Shown: in pieces, positions 56,376 through 64,000 of the stretch
Layout of the letters: every line of letters begins with the position of its first letter
How positions within the stretch are numbered: position 1 is the first letter of the stretch
Made by a program: the position numbers and the translations under genes
DNA from: Rhodanobacter sp.
Lineage (GTDB): Bacteria > Pseudomonadota > Gammaproteobacteria > Xanthomonadales > Rhodanobacteraceae
Length of the DNA stretch: 64,000 nucleotides
Assembly: GCA_004298045.1 (NCBI GenBank)
Contig: SCRM01000005.1
Span: 1 to 64,000, forward strand
Direction of reading: 5' to 3'
The notes under the pieces: generated by a model
Seen by the model: the letters and a program-made list of their open reading frames with translations, nothing else
What the model was told of the DNA's origin: nothing
The model's database searches: none

Positions 56376-57152
56376 TCAGGGCACGTCGGCAACCCACTGC
56401 GAGGTGCCGAATTTTTCCTTGACCAGGGCCTCGGCGCGCGCCAGTTCGGCATCGCGCAAGGTGTCGTCGGCCAGGCCATGCAGGCGACGGAAGGTGGCCA
56501 GCATGCGTTCAACCACGGTGGCGCGCGGCAGGCCGGTCTGGCTGCGCAGCGGGTCGACGCGCTTGGCCGCGCTGGCGGTGCCTTTGTCCGAGAGTTTTTC
56601 GCGGCCGATGCGCAGCACGTCGAGCATCTTCGTGGCGTCGATGTCGTAGGCCATGGTGACGTGGTGCAGCAGCGCGCCACGGCTGCGGGTCTGCGCGGCG
56701 CCGGCGATCTTGCCGCCGGCGGAGGTGATGTCGTTGAGTGGCTGGTACCACGCCTTGATGCCCAGCTCGCCCAGCGCGGCCAGCACCCAGGAATCCATCA
56801 GCGCGTAACTCTCCTGGAAACTCATGCCTTCCACCATCGACAGCGGGGCGTAGATGGAATAGGTGATGGTGTTGCCCGGCTCGATGAACATGGCGCCGCC
56901 GCCCGAGATGCGGCGCACCACTTCGATGTCGTGCTGCCTGGCGGCTTCGGCGTCGACCTCGTTGCGCAGCGACTGGAAGCGGCCGATGACGACTGCGGAG
57001 GAGGCCCATTCCCACAGTCGCAGCGTCGGCTGGCGGCGGCCGGCGGCCACTTCGTCGAGCAGCGCCTGGTCGAGCGCCATGTGCAGCAGCGGCGCCTGCG
57101 GGGCGGTGTGGATCAACTGCCAGTCGTGGTCGCGCCACATGCTGCGGCTCAT
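56376..57152 (-). CDS. lplA: lipoate-protein ligase A, catalytic subunit
   Basis: 258 residues of the BPL/LplA catalytic fold: RRISGGGAMFIEPGNTITYS binds lipoate and ATP, and the lysine in SAGGKIAGAAQTRSRGALLHH is the catalytic one. The C-terminal accessory domain found in E. coli LplA (338 residues) is missing here and is encoded by the preceding gene, whose stop overlaps this start (ATGA). Confidence 0.88.
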   Translation of the reverse strand: MSRSMWRDHDWQLIHTAPQAPLLHMALDQALLDEVAAGRRQPTLRLWEWASSAVVIGRFQSLRNEVDAEAARQHDIEVVRRISGGGAMFIEPGNTITYSIYAPLSMVEGMSFQESYALMDSWVLAALGELGIKAWYQPLNDITSAGGKIAGAAQTRSRGALLHHVTMAYDIDATKMLDVLRIGREKLSDKGTASAAKRVDPLRSQTGLPRATVVERMLATFRRLHGLADDTLRDAELARAEALVKEKFGTSQWVADVP

Positions 57153-57439
57153 GCGGTTTCTCCAGGCGCGAGTGCGCGGCGCACGGCGGTGACGATGGCT
57201 TCCGGGGAAATGCCGTACATCGAAGTGTCCTTGGGCAGCTTGCCGAGGATGGCGGCAGCGAGCGCGGCGTCGTCGGCGTCGGCGCGCTGGCCGTTCAACG
57301 CGGCGTCGATCGCCGGCAGTGCGGCGTCGGGTTCAAGAAAAAAATCGCCGCTCAGACGCACGCCATCCAGCCGGCCATCGCGCACCGCGAGGTCGATCAC
57401 GACCAGCTTGCCGCCGGGCATTTTGTATTCACCGTGCAT
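57149..57439 (-). CDS. lipoate-protein ligase accessory (C-terminal-type) subunit
   Basis: 96 residues (MHGEYKMPGGKLVVIDLAVRDG ... DTSMYGISPEAIVTAV), matching the Lip_prot_lig_C accessory domain as a free protein. In Thermoplasma the free accessory protein (LplB) is needed with LplA for lipoyl-adenylate formation. It is upstream of and overlaps lplA by four bases, so the two make one bipartite enzyme. Confidence 0.82.
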   Translation of the reverse strand: MHGEYKMPGGKLVVIDLAVRDGRLDGVRLSGDFFLEPDAALPAIDAALNGQRADADDAALAAAILGKLPKDTSMYGISPEAIVTAVRRALAPGETA

Positions 57440-57764
57440 GGCTTGCCTCGTTGGCGTCCGCGCAGGCGGACCAGACAGGAAAGTCTAGCAAGCACGGCGC
57501 GCCGGCTCTTGATCCAGGAGCGTGCGCGGGGGAAACCGGGCAGGCGAGGCAGCGTCGTTTTGAGCCCGCTTGCGCGACGGTTTGCCGGCTCATGGCGGTT
57601 CCAAGGACCCAGAACTGGCGGGAAAGATGGCCAAAACGACGTGGCCGCTGTCGCTGGCGTTGTGGCCGCACACGCTTCCGGCACATCTACACACTACCGT
57701 GCCGCAGACGCGCGCATGCTTCGCAGCTTGGGTCGCACAGCGCTACCGTGCACCCGCATCTCAC
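57440..57764. other. spacer between the ligase operon and the MFS gene
   Basis: No gene supported. On the - strand CTAGACTTT (AGTCTA, 57482-57487) gives a TAGACT -10 about 40 bases before the accessory-subunit gene, without a clear -35. The + strand ORFs running through are the upstream extension of the MFS frame. Confidence 0.45.
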
Positions 57765-58991
57765 ATGCCCTTCGACCCTTCCATGCCTTCTTCTCAATCT
57801 GTTGCGCCAGCGGTGTCGCTGCGCGCCGAGCGCCGCATGCTGGCGCTGGTTTGTACTGCCGCCTTTCTCGTGTTTGTGCAGACCTTCATGGTCGCGCCAC
57901 TGATTCCGCGCCTGGCCGCGGTGTTTGCCAGCCCGATCGCGTGGGTGGCGCTGGCGGTGCCGGCGTACGTGATACCGCAGGGCATTTCCACGCTGGCGAG
58001 CGGGCCGTTGTCCGACCACTTCAGCCGGCGCAGCGTGATCCTCGCCTCGCTGGCGCTGTTCACCGCGATCACCGCGTTGACGGTGAGCGCGACCCACGTC
58101 GGCACCTTCATCGCCTGGCGCGTCGTTGCCGGCATCAGCGCCGCCGGCGTGGTGCCGATTTCGCTCACGCTGATCGGCGACGTGGTGCCGTTCACCCGGC
58201 GCGGCAAGGCGGTGGGCTGGTTGTTCGGCGCAATTGCCGGCGGCACCGCGGCCGGTGCCGCGATCGGCGCGCTGCTGGAACCGCTGGTCGGCTGGCGGGC
58301 GCTGTTTCTCGGCGTGGCGGCGCTGTGCGCGCTGGCGCTGGGCTATGCCGTCGCCGCCGATGCCTTGCCGCGCCTGCCGGCGTCGCGCATCGCGCATGCG
58401 TGGTCGCGCGTGTTTCGCGGTTATGGACAATTGCTGGCGCAGGGCAGGGCGCGGCGCACGTATGCCTACGTGCTGATCAACGCGGTCCTGATCTCCGGCG
58501 TGTTCACTTGGCTGGGCGTGTACCTGCACCAGCGTTTCGGTTTGGGCGAGGCCGGCATCGGCTGGGTGATGCTGGGTTACGGCATTCCCGGCCTCATCTT
58601 TGGCCCGCTGATCGGCAAGCTGGCGGATCGCTACGGCCGCTCGCGCATCGTGCCTGCCGGGGTGGCACTGACCGGCGTGTGCGCGCTGCTGCTGGCGCTG
58701 CCGTTGCCGCTGAACGGCGTGCGGGTGGCGATCGTGCTGCTCTCGCTCGGCTTCGACCTGACCCACCCGCAGCTGGCGGCGATTGCCACCGACCTCAAGG
58801 GCGACCGCGGGCAGGCGGTGGCGCTGATGGCATTCTCGCTGTTTGTCGGGTTCGGGCTGGGCAGCCTCGTGTTCCAGGCGGTACTGGTCGCCGGCTTTGC
58901 CGTCGCCCTGGGTGTGTTTGCCGCAGCCGCGTGGCTGGCAGCGGCGCTGGCGCTGCGTCTGTTCCGCAGCGAGCGTCCACGCGGCGCGTAG
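57765..58991 (+). CDS. major facilitator superfamily transporter
   Basis: About 408 residues with some twelve transmembrane helices. The loop 2-3 signature appears as GPLSDHFSRRSV and its repeat as GPLIGKLADRYGRSR. It looks like a drug-efflux type member; the substrate is unknown. Start ATG at 57765, or 57783 (MPSSQS); the 65 residues upstream in the track do not look like an MFS N-terminus. Confidence 0.85.
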   Translation: MPFDPSMPSSQSVAPAVSLRAERRMLALVCTAAFLVFVQTFMVAPLIPRLAAVFASPIAWVALAVPAYVIPQGISTLASGPLSDHFSRRSVILASLALFTAITALTVSATHVGTFIAWRVVAGISAAGVVPISLTLIGDVVPFTRRGKAVGWLFGAIAGGTAAGAAIGALLEPLVGWRALFLGVAALCALALGYAVAADALPRLPASRIAHAWSRVFRGYGQLLAQGRARRTYAYVLINAVLISGVFTWLGVYLHQRFGLGEAGIGWVMLGYGIPGLIFGPLIGKLADRYGRSRIVPAGVALTGVCALLLALPLPLNGVRVAIVLLSLGFDLTHPQLAAIATDLKGDRGQAVALMAFSLFVGFGLGSLVFQAVLVAGFAVALGVFAAAAWLAAALALRLFRSERPRGA

Positions 58992-59082
58992 GGCGGTCGG
59001 TTCGGGCTTGGGTATAGGGCGCAGGCGTCAAAGCGACGCCTTTGCCATACCCGCCGTGCAAAGCGCTACCCGCGTCATGCTT

Positions 59083-59124
59083 TTCCCGATTCCCGATTCC
59101 CGATTCCCGATTCCCGATTCCCGG
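59083..59124 (+). repeat. tandem TTCCCGA heptad array
   Basis: Five perfect TTCCCGA units and a sixth ending GG (GGGAATC on the other strand). It has only one arm and lies in the 304-base MFS-fadL gap, 90 bases after the MFS stop. The rest of the gap shows no gene. Confidence 0.85.
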
Positions 59125-59295
59125 TATGCGTGATGCAGGCCCGGCCAATGCCGCGCATGCCATATGCACGCACGGCATAAGTACATGACGGGAGGGAGTT
59201 GGGCAGGCATGGTGCGCCGCACTAACTTGGCGTTGCTGCGCATGTTGTCGTGACGACCGGCTAGCCGTTTTGCGCAGTTGGCGGCGGCACAGCGG

Positions 59296-60567
59296 ATGAA
59301 GGACAAGATGTTGGCAAGCAAGTTCTGGTGGGTGGCGATGACCGTGTTGGCGGTACCGGCCGCGCACGCCACTGACGGTTATTTTCAACACGGTTACGGC
59401 ATCGAGGCGCAGAGCATGGGCGGCGCTGCCACTGCGGTGGCCGACAACGCCATGGGCGGCGCGAACAACCCGGCATCGATGCTGTTTGCCGGAAACCGCC
59501 TGGATGCCGGGCTGGTGGCCTTCAGTCCGCGTCGACGGGCGAGTCGCGACAGCGCCTTCCCCGGGCCGGTCGGTGCGGCCGCCAGCGGGCGCAACTATTT
59601 TCCGGTGCCGTCGTTTGGCTGGAACCACGTGGTGGATGGCCGCTACGCCCTGGGCGTCACGGTCTACGGCAATGGCGGCATGAATACCGATTACCCCGGC
59701 CATGCGCTTGCGGCCAACACCTGCGGCGCCGGTGCGCCGGCGTCCAACCTCTTGTGTGGCCAAGGCCATCTCGGGGTGAATCTCCAGCAGCTCGTGGTTG
59801 CGCCCACGTTTGCGCTGCGCCTGACCGAACACCAGGCGCTGGGCTTCTCGCCGCTGTTCGCTTACCAGCGGTTCGAGGCCTATGGCCTGCAGGCGTTTGC
59901 CGGCATGTCGGTGGCGCCGGATCACCTCACCAACCGCGGCACCAGCAGTTCCACCGGCGTGGGCGTGCGCGTGGGCTGGTATGCGCAGGTGGGCAACCAC
60001 GTGACCCTGGGCGCCGCCTACTCGCCACGGCTGCACATGAGCCGGTTTGATGATTACCGCGGCCTGTTCGCCGGCCACGGCAGTTTCGATCTGCCGGAAA
60101 ACTGGAATGTCGGCGTGGCGCTGAGGCCGAACGGCCGCTGGCTGATCGCTGCCGACTACCAGCGCATCAACTATGGCGATGTGCCCAGCGTCGGCCGCAC
60201 GAGCCGCGTGCAGGCGCCGCTGGGTTCTCCGGCAGGCCCCGGCTTTGGCTGGCGCAACACCAACGTGTGGAAGCTGGGTGTGGCCTGGCGCGTGGACGAC
60301 CGCTGGACGCTGCGCGCCGGCTACAACCACAGCACCAACCCGGTGACCGCCGCCAACGTCACGTTCAACATCCTCGCGCCCGGCGTCATCCGCGATCACG
60401 CGACGCTGGGGCTGGCATATCGCACGGCCGGCGGCGAGTTGTCGCTGTCGTACCTGCACGCGTTCAGCAACCGCGTGCGCGGCGTTTCGCTGATCGATCC
60501 GATGGCGAGCGAAACCTTGCGCATGCATGAAGACTCGATCGGCATCGGCTACGGATGGCGGCTGTGA
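59296..60567 (+). CDS. FadL/OmpP1-family outer-membrane protein
   Basis: About 423 residues: a signal peptide (ASKFWWVAMTVLAVPAAHA), the N-terminal hatch signature GYGIEAQSMGGAATAVAD, NNPASMLFAG, and a beta-barrel ending in an aromatic-poor but typical GIGYGWRL. Transports long-chain fatty acids or other hydrophobic compounds through the outer membrane. The ATG at 59308, with AAGGA upstream, is an equally good start. A conserved pair of sulfur genes follows. Confidence 0.85.
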   Translation: MKDKMLASKFWWVAMTVLAVPAAHATDGYFQHGYGIEAQSMGGAATAVADNAMGGANNPASMLFAGNRLDAGLVAFSPRRRASRDSAFPGPVGAAASGRNYFPVPSFGWNHVVDGRYALGVTVYGNGGMNTDYPGHALAANTCGAGAPASNLLCGQGHLGVNLQQLVVAPTFALRLTEHQALGFSPLFAYQRFEAYGLQAFAGMSVAPDHLTNRGTSSSTGVGVRVGWYAQVGNHVTLGAAYSPRLHMSRFDDYRGLFAGHGSFDLPENWNVGVALRPNGRWLIAADYQRINYGDVPSVGRTSRVQAPLGSPAGPGFGWRNTNVWKLGVAWRVDDRWTLRAGYNHSTNPVTAANVTFNILAPGVIRDHATLGLAYRTAGGELSLSYLHAFSNRVRGVSLIDPMASETLRMHEDSIGIGYGWRL

Positions 60568-60598
60568 GCCCCCATATGAGGGGGCAGGAAAGGCAATC

Positions 60599-61048
60599 AT
60601 GAGCATCACCAGTTTCACCCCTTGGGAGGGCCTCGTCGGCGGCTTGCTGATCGGCATTGCCACCGTTGCGTGGCTGTGGTTGTACGGCCGGGTTACCGGC
60701 ATCAGCGGGATCCTCGGCGGGTTGGTATTGAAGGAGCCCGCGGGCGATCGCAGTTGGCGTGCGTGGTATCTCGCCGGGCTCATCGGCGGCGTGTTCGGCT
60801 ACGAGTGGCTGACGCGGCACGGCCTGCCGGGCACGCATTTCAGCGTCGACCTGCAGGCATCGTGGCCGGTGCTGCTGGCGGCGGGATTCCTCGTCGGCGT
60901 CGGCACCCGGCTTGGGCGCGGCTGTACGTCGGGCCACGGCGTATGCGGCATCGCGCGGCTGTCCAAGCGTTCGTTCGTCGCCACCGGCACCTTCATGCTG
61001 GCGGCGTTCGCGACGGTGTTTGTCGTGCGGCACGTGGTGGGAGGTTGA
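60599..61048 (+). CDS. YeeE/YedE family membrane protein, first half
   Basis: 149 residues, four or five helices, with GVGTRLGRGCTSGHGVCGIA, the conserved cysteine loop of YeeE/YedE thiosulfate importers. Two small genes make up one transporter, as in the pmpA/pmpB pair of other bacteria. The next gene starts one base after the stop. Confidence 0.85.
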   Translation: MSITSFTPWEGLVGGLLIGIATVAWLWLYGRVTGISGILGGLVLKEPAGDRSWRAWYLAGLIGGVFGYEWLTRHGLPGTHFSVDLQASWPVLLAAGFLVGVGTRLGRGCTSGHGVCGIARLSKRSFVATGTFMLAAFATVFVVRHVVGG

Positions 61049-61049
61049 C

Positions 61050-61529
61050 ATGAACGGTGCACGGAAATGGCGGAGCCCGATCGCGTTGGCGGCGGGTCTC
61101 GTGTTCGGTCTCGGGCTTGGCGTTTCGGGCATGCTCGATCCGGCCAAGGTGCTGAACTTCCTCGACCTTGCCGGCCGTTGGGATCCCACCCTGGCGCTGG
61201 TAATGGGCGGCGCGGTGCTGGTCTCGTTGCCCGCGTTCCAGCTCGCCATGCATGGCCGCTACCGGCCGCTGCTGGCTGCCGACTGGGATCTGCCCACGCG
61301 CACCGTGATCGACATTCGCCTCGTCGGCGGCGCGACGATCTTCGGCATCGGCTGGGGGCTCGGCGGCTTCTGCCCGGGCCCGGCCATCGCCGCCCTCGCC
61401 AGCGGCATGTGGCCCGTCGTCGGCTTCGTCGCGACCATGACCTTCGGGCACTGGCTGGCAGGGCAGTGGCCGGCGGCGCAAGTCCGCGACAGCCACGTGT
61501 CCGGCGTGCCGGCACACGCACACGGTTGA
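61050..61529 (+). CDS. YeeE/YedE family membrane protein, second half
   Basis: 159 residues, several helices and the second motif GIGWGLGGFCPGPAIAALAS. With the preceding gene it forms the two-part sulfur-compound transporter. The expected partner enzyme (sulfur dioxygenase) and a BigR-type regulator are not present here. Confidence 0.85.
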   Translation: MNGARKWRSPIALAAGLVFGLGLGVSGMLDPAKVLNFLDLAGRWDPTLALVMGGAVLVSLPAFQLAMHGRYRPLLAADWDLPTRTVIDIRLVGGATIFGIGWGLGGFCPGPAIAALASGMWPVVGFVATMTFGHWLAGQWPAAQVRDSHVSGVPAHAHG

Positions 61530-61614
61530 GTCCGAGAGATCCCCTGTCGCGGGTCGCGCTGCGCCGTAGACTTCAGGGGCAGCGCACCGGCTGCTGGCCC
61601 GAGGAGCTTTCCCG

Positions 61615-62409
61615 ATGACAAACCACGGTGCGTCGGCGATGCCGACGATCTTCTTCGGGCACGGCAATCCGTTGAACGCCCTGCATCCCAACGACTGGAC
61701 CCGCGGCTGGGCCGAGATGGGCCGGAAGCTGCCGCGGCGACCGCGCGCGGTACTGGCGGTTTCCGCGCACTGGTATCAGCCGGGCACGGCGCTGACCGCG
61801 ATGGCAAAACCGCCGACGATCCACGATTTCGGCGGCTTTCCGCGCGAGCTGTTCGAGGTGGAATATCCGGCGCCCGGCGATCTGGAGCTGGTGCGCCGCG
61901 TGCGCACGCTGCTCGATCCGACCGTGGTGCGCGCGGATCTCGACTGGGGTCTGGATCACGGCACTTGGTCGGTGCTGCGCCACGTGTTTCCAGCGGCCGA
62001 CGTGCCGGTGGTGCAGCTCTCGATCGACGCGACGCAGCCGCCCGCGTTCCACTACGAGCTTGGCCGCCGCCTGCGGCCGCTGCGCGACGAAGACGTGCTG
62101 GTCATCGGCAGCGGCAACGTGGTGCACAACCTGCGTGCCTATGCGTGGAAGAACCCGTCGACCGCGCCCTATGACTGGACGCTGCGCTTCGACGCCAAGG
62201 TGCGCGAGCTGATCGCGCAGGGCGATCATGCGGCACTGGTGAACTACGCCGCGCTGGGGCAGGACGCCGCACTCGCGATCCCGACCCCCGACCACTACCT
62301 GCCGCTGCTGTACGTGCTGGGTGCCAGCGATGCGGGAGAACCGGCGACGTTCCCGACCGGCGGCATCGACGGCGCCTCGATGTCGATGCTCAGCGTGCAG
62401 TTCGGCTGA
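61615..62409 (+). CDS. ygiD: 4,5-DOPA dioxygenase extradiol (LigB-type)
   Basis: 264 residues of the YgiD/DODA family, class III extradiol ring-cleavage enzymes: FFGHGNPLNAL, VSAHWYQPG, GLDHGTWSVLRH and VIGSGNVVHNLR hold the metal-binding and active-site histidines. The natural substrate in bacteria is unsettled. The ATG at 61615 follows GAGGAGCTTTCCCG. Confidence 0.92.
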   Translation: MTNHGASAMPTIFFGHGNPLNALHPNDWTRGWAEMGRKLPRRPRAVLAVSAHWYQPGTALTAMAKPPTIHDFGGFPRELFEVEYPAPGDLELVRRVRTLLDPTVVRADLDWGLDHGTWSVLRHVFPAADVPVVQLSIDATQPPAFHYELGRRLRPLRDEDVLVIGSGNVVHNLRAYAWKNPSTAPYDWTLRFDAKVRELIAQGDHAALVNYAALGQDAALAIPTPDHYLPLLYVLGASDAGEPATFPTGGIDGASMSMLSVQFG

Positions 62410-62412
62410 TCG

Positions 62413-63066
62413 TCAGCGCCCGCGGGTGCCGCGGCGTGCGTCGTCTGCTGGCGCGGTGGGCAGATGCCAGCCATGGCGGATCGCGCCGTAGCGCAGCGCG
62501 AAACACGCCAGCCCGCCAACGACCGTACCGGCGACCGGCGAGATGCCGAGCAGATGCGCGCCCACCACCACTGCCGCGCCGGCGAGCGCGGCCAACGCGT
62601 ACAGGTCGGCGCGCAGCACTACCGGGATCTCGCCCACCAGCACGTCGCGCAGCATGCCACCGCCAATGCCGGTCAGCATGCCGAGCAGCGCCGCCATCAA
62701 CGGATTGAGCCCGTGCACCAGCGCTTTTTCCGTACCGGCCACGGCGAAGAAGGCCAGGCCGATCGCGTCGAACCACTGCACCGGGTGGTTGAGGCGGGTG
62801 ACGATCGGATCCCAGAAGAACACGATGAAGCCGGCGAGCACGGAGACGCCGACATACGTCCAGCTGGCGATGGCGGCCGGGGGCGCCACGCCAATCAGCA
62901 GGTCGCGGGTGATGCCGCCGGCGTTGCCGGCCGCGAACGCCAGCACCATCACGCCGAAAATATCCAGCCGCTTGCGCACGGCCACCACGGCGCCGCTGAT
63001 GGCGAACACGAAGGTGCCACCCAGATCGAGCACGGCCAGCAGCAGGCGGATCAGCTCGTCATGCAT
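62413..63066 (-). CDS. TRIC/UPF0126 family cation-channel-like protein
   Basis: 217 residues, about seven transmembrane helices in two repeats, each with the GGxxRD motif (GNAGGITRDLLIGVAPP and GIGGGMLRDVLVGEIPVV). Prokaryotic TRIC proteins form trimeric monovalent-cation channels. The C-terminus is charged. It converges with ygiD. Confidence 0.9.
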   Translation of the reverse strand: MHDELIRLLLAVLDLGGTFVFAISGAVVAVRKRLDIFGVMVLAFAAGNAGGITRDLLIGVAPPAAIASWTYVGVSVLAGFIVFFWDPIVTRLNHPVQWFDAIGLAFFAVAGTEKALVHGLNPLMAALLGMLTGIGGGMLRDVLVGEIPVVLRADLYALAALAGAAVVVGAHLLGISPVAGTVVGGLACFALRYGAIRHGWHLPTAPADDARRGTRGR

Positions 63067-63108
63067 GCGCGGTGGTCCGTTCCAGCACCCACCCGCAGGC
63101 GGGCGCGA

Positions 63109-64000
63109 TCACGCCGCCAGCCATGCGCAGGCCGCCACCAGCATTGCTGCCACCCCGGCTTCCAGCGTCGGGTGCAACACCGGCAAGAAGTGTGGACTGT
63201 GGTTGCTCGGAATCTCGTTGATGCGGTTGGCGGCCTTGGCTTTCGCGTAGACCCCAGGATCGGTGCCGCCGACGAACCAGAACACCGATGGCGCGCCCCA
63301 TTCGGTGCCGAACGAGCCGAAATCCTCGCTGGCCGCAGCCGGCCCAACCGTGTGGACGCTTTCGGCAGGAAAGTGCCCACGGAAGGCCGCAGCCACGCGC
63401 TGCGTCGCGGCCTCGTCGTTGCTGACGAGCGGGTAGCGATCCAGCGGCGTGATCTCCGGGGGCTTTGGTGCACCAGAGGCGGCCGCTTCGGCGTTGACGA
63501 TGCGGGTGATCGCGGCCAGCACACGCGCACGCACGCCGGCGTCGAAGGTGCGCACGTTGAGCTTGATGATGGCCTCGTCCGGGATCACGTTTTCCTTGGT
63601 GCCGGCCTGCAGTGCGCCGACGGTAACCACCGCCGCTTCGGTCGGACCGATCTCGCGCGCCACGATGCCCTGCAGGCGCATCACCGTGGCCGCGGCCATC
63701 ACCACCGGATCGATGCTGGTCTGCGGCATCGAGCCGTGCGCGCCACGCCCGAACAGGCGGATCTGGAAGCTGTCCGCCGCCGAGGTGATGGTGCCGGTGC
63801 GTCCGCCGACGGCGCCGGCCGGCCCCACCATCACATGCTGGCCCAGCACCACGTCGGGTTTTGGAAAGCGCTTGAACAACCCGTCGTCGATCATCGCCTG
63901 CGCGCCGGCGGCGGTTTCCTCGGCCGGCTGGAACACCGCCATCAGCGTGCCTTTCCACGAGTCGCGCGTTTGCGCCAGCAGCGCGGTGGCGCCAGCCAGC
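63109..64000 (-). CDS. M20-family amidohydrolase, partial
   Basis: The frame runs off the window end; 297 residues are visible of an expected 400 or more. Motifs FQPAEETAAGAQAMI, GRGAHGSMPQTSIDP and SEDFGSFGTEWGAPSVFWFVGG are those of M20D amidohydrolases (hippuricase/indole-acetyl-amino acid hydrolase type). The visible metal-binding glutamates (EET) and histidine are intact. The C-terminus looks hydrophobic (GVAAMLVAACAWLAA). The track's ATG at 63942 is internal. Confidence 0.88.
   Translation of the reverse strand, partial: LAGATALLAQTRDSWKGTLMAVFQPAEETAAGAQAMIDDGLFKRFPKPDVVLGQHVMVGPAGAVGGRTGTITSAADSFQIRLFGRGAHGSMPQTSIDPVVMAAATVMRLQGIVAREIGPTEAAVVTVGALQAGTKENVIPDEAIIKLNVRTFDAGVRARVLAAITRIVNAEAAASGAPKPPEITPLDRYPLVSNDEAATQRVAAAFRGHFPAESVHTVGPAAASEDFGSFGTEWGAPSVFWFVGGTDPGVYAKAKAANRINEIPSNHSPHFLPVLHPTLEAGVAAMLVAACAWLAA

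Noticed and set aside
57434-59017. 527-residue + ORF and the 57687-58766 minus ORF at the MFS gene
   Set aside because: Other-frame shadows; only the MFS frame gives transmembrane helices and signature motifs.
59083-59124. Tandem heptads as a CRISPR array
   Set aside because: Units are 7 bases without spacers; no cas genes are present.
88-59124. Heptad elements as insertion sequences
   Set aside because: No transposase ORF, no consistent target-site duplication seen, and element lengths vary.

Overview
The window is a high-GC bacterial chromosome segment carrying a complete gammaproteobacterial ribosomal-protein supercluster followed by housekeeping genes. Several features point to the Xanthomonadales (Lysobacterales), perhaps Rhodanobacteraceae: the pairing of petABC with sspA-sspB, the rpsB-tsf / map-glnD / dapD neighbourhood, a class II DAHP synthase, and dispersed GGGATTC-heptad intergenic repeats. 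The order and the repeats are read from the sequence; the taxon is an inference. No phage, insertion sequence, CRISPR array, rRNA or tRNA was seen.

Layout. 1-14.4 kb: the 3' end of tuf, then the S10, spc and alpha operons (rpsJ to rplQ) on the + strand, with a leader attenuator in front of rpsJ and an intrinsic terminator after rplQ. 14.4-20.1 kb: dsbB and a class II DAHP synthase, a secreted amidase on the opposite strand, and two overlapping c-type cytochrome genes. 20.2-26.4 kb (- strand): corA and a miaB-phoH(ybeZ)-ybeY-corC operon that ends in a DUF4105/Lnb_N membrane protein, where E. coli has lnt. 26.6-32.8 kb: lytic transglycosylase, DegS-like protease, petABC (cytochrome bc1) and sspAB. 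32.8-38.7 kb: DUF3301, nadC, a DUF1631 protein, a Trm112-like protein, and purEK. 38.7-42.1 kb: a hairpin-dense spacer, tsf and rpsB on the - strand, and map divergently on the + strand. 42.1-54.9 kb: glnD, a degenerate HD-GYP gene with a tiny upstream leader ORF, dapD with an ArsC/Spx-like gene, a large propeller-GGDEF protein, an MbfA-like iron transporter, dapE and an MBL/beta-CASP protein. 55-64 kb: small metabolic and transport genes (phosphodiester glycosidase lipoprotein, NUDIX, a two-gene lipoate ligase, MFS, FadL-like porin, a split YeeE/YedE pair, ygiD, a TRIC-like channel, an M20 amidohydrolase cut by the window end).

How the parts work together. The first 14 kb supplies most r-proteins plus SecY and RNA polymerase alpha. 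rpsB-tsf, map, miaB, ybeY and sspAB extend the translation and protein-quality theme. petABC and the two extra cytochromes c belong to respiration. dapD/dapE serve lysine and peptidoglycan synthesis, purEK purines, nadC NAD, and glnD nitrogen control. A GGDEF protein and a degenerate HD-GYP protein represent c-di-GMP signalling.

The most unusual signal is a family of stem-loop repeats built from GGGATTC (or GGGAATC) heptads. At least ten loci are present. Six sit within a few bases after a stop codon, and at two more the C-terminus itself runs through the repeat (PhoH and the amidase). Copies have entered the r-protein operons (rplR/rpsE and rpoA/rplQ) and the phoH/ybeY junction. Other leads are a 14-codon proline-rich leader ORF with a perfect Shine-Dalgarno coupled to the HD-GYP gene, a 320-bp chain of about nine hairpins between purK and tsf, the Lnb-like gene in the lnt slot, and the bipartite lipoate ligase.
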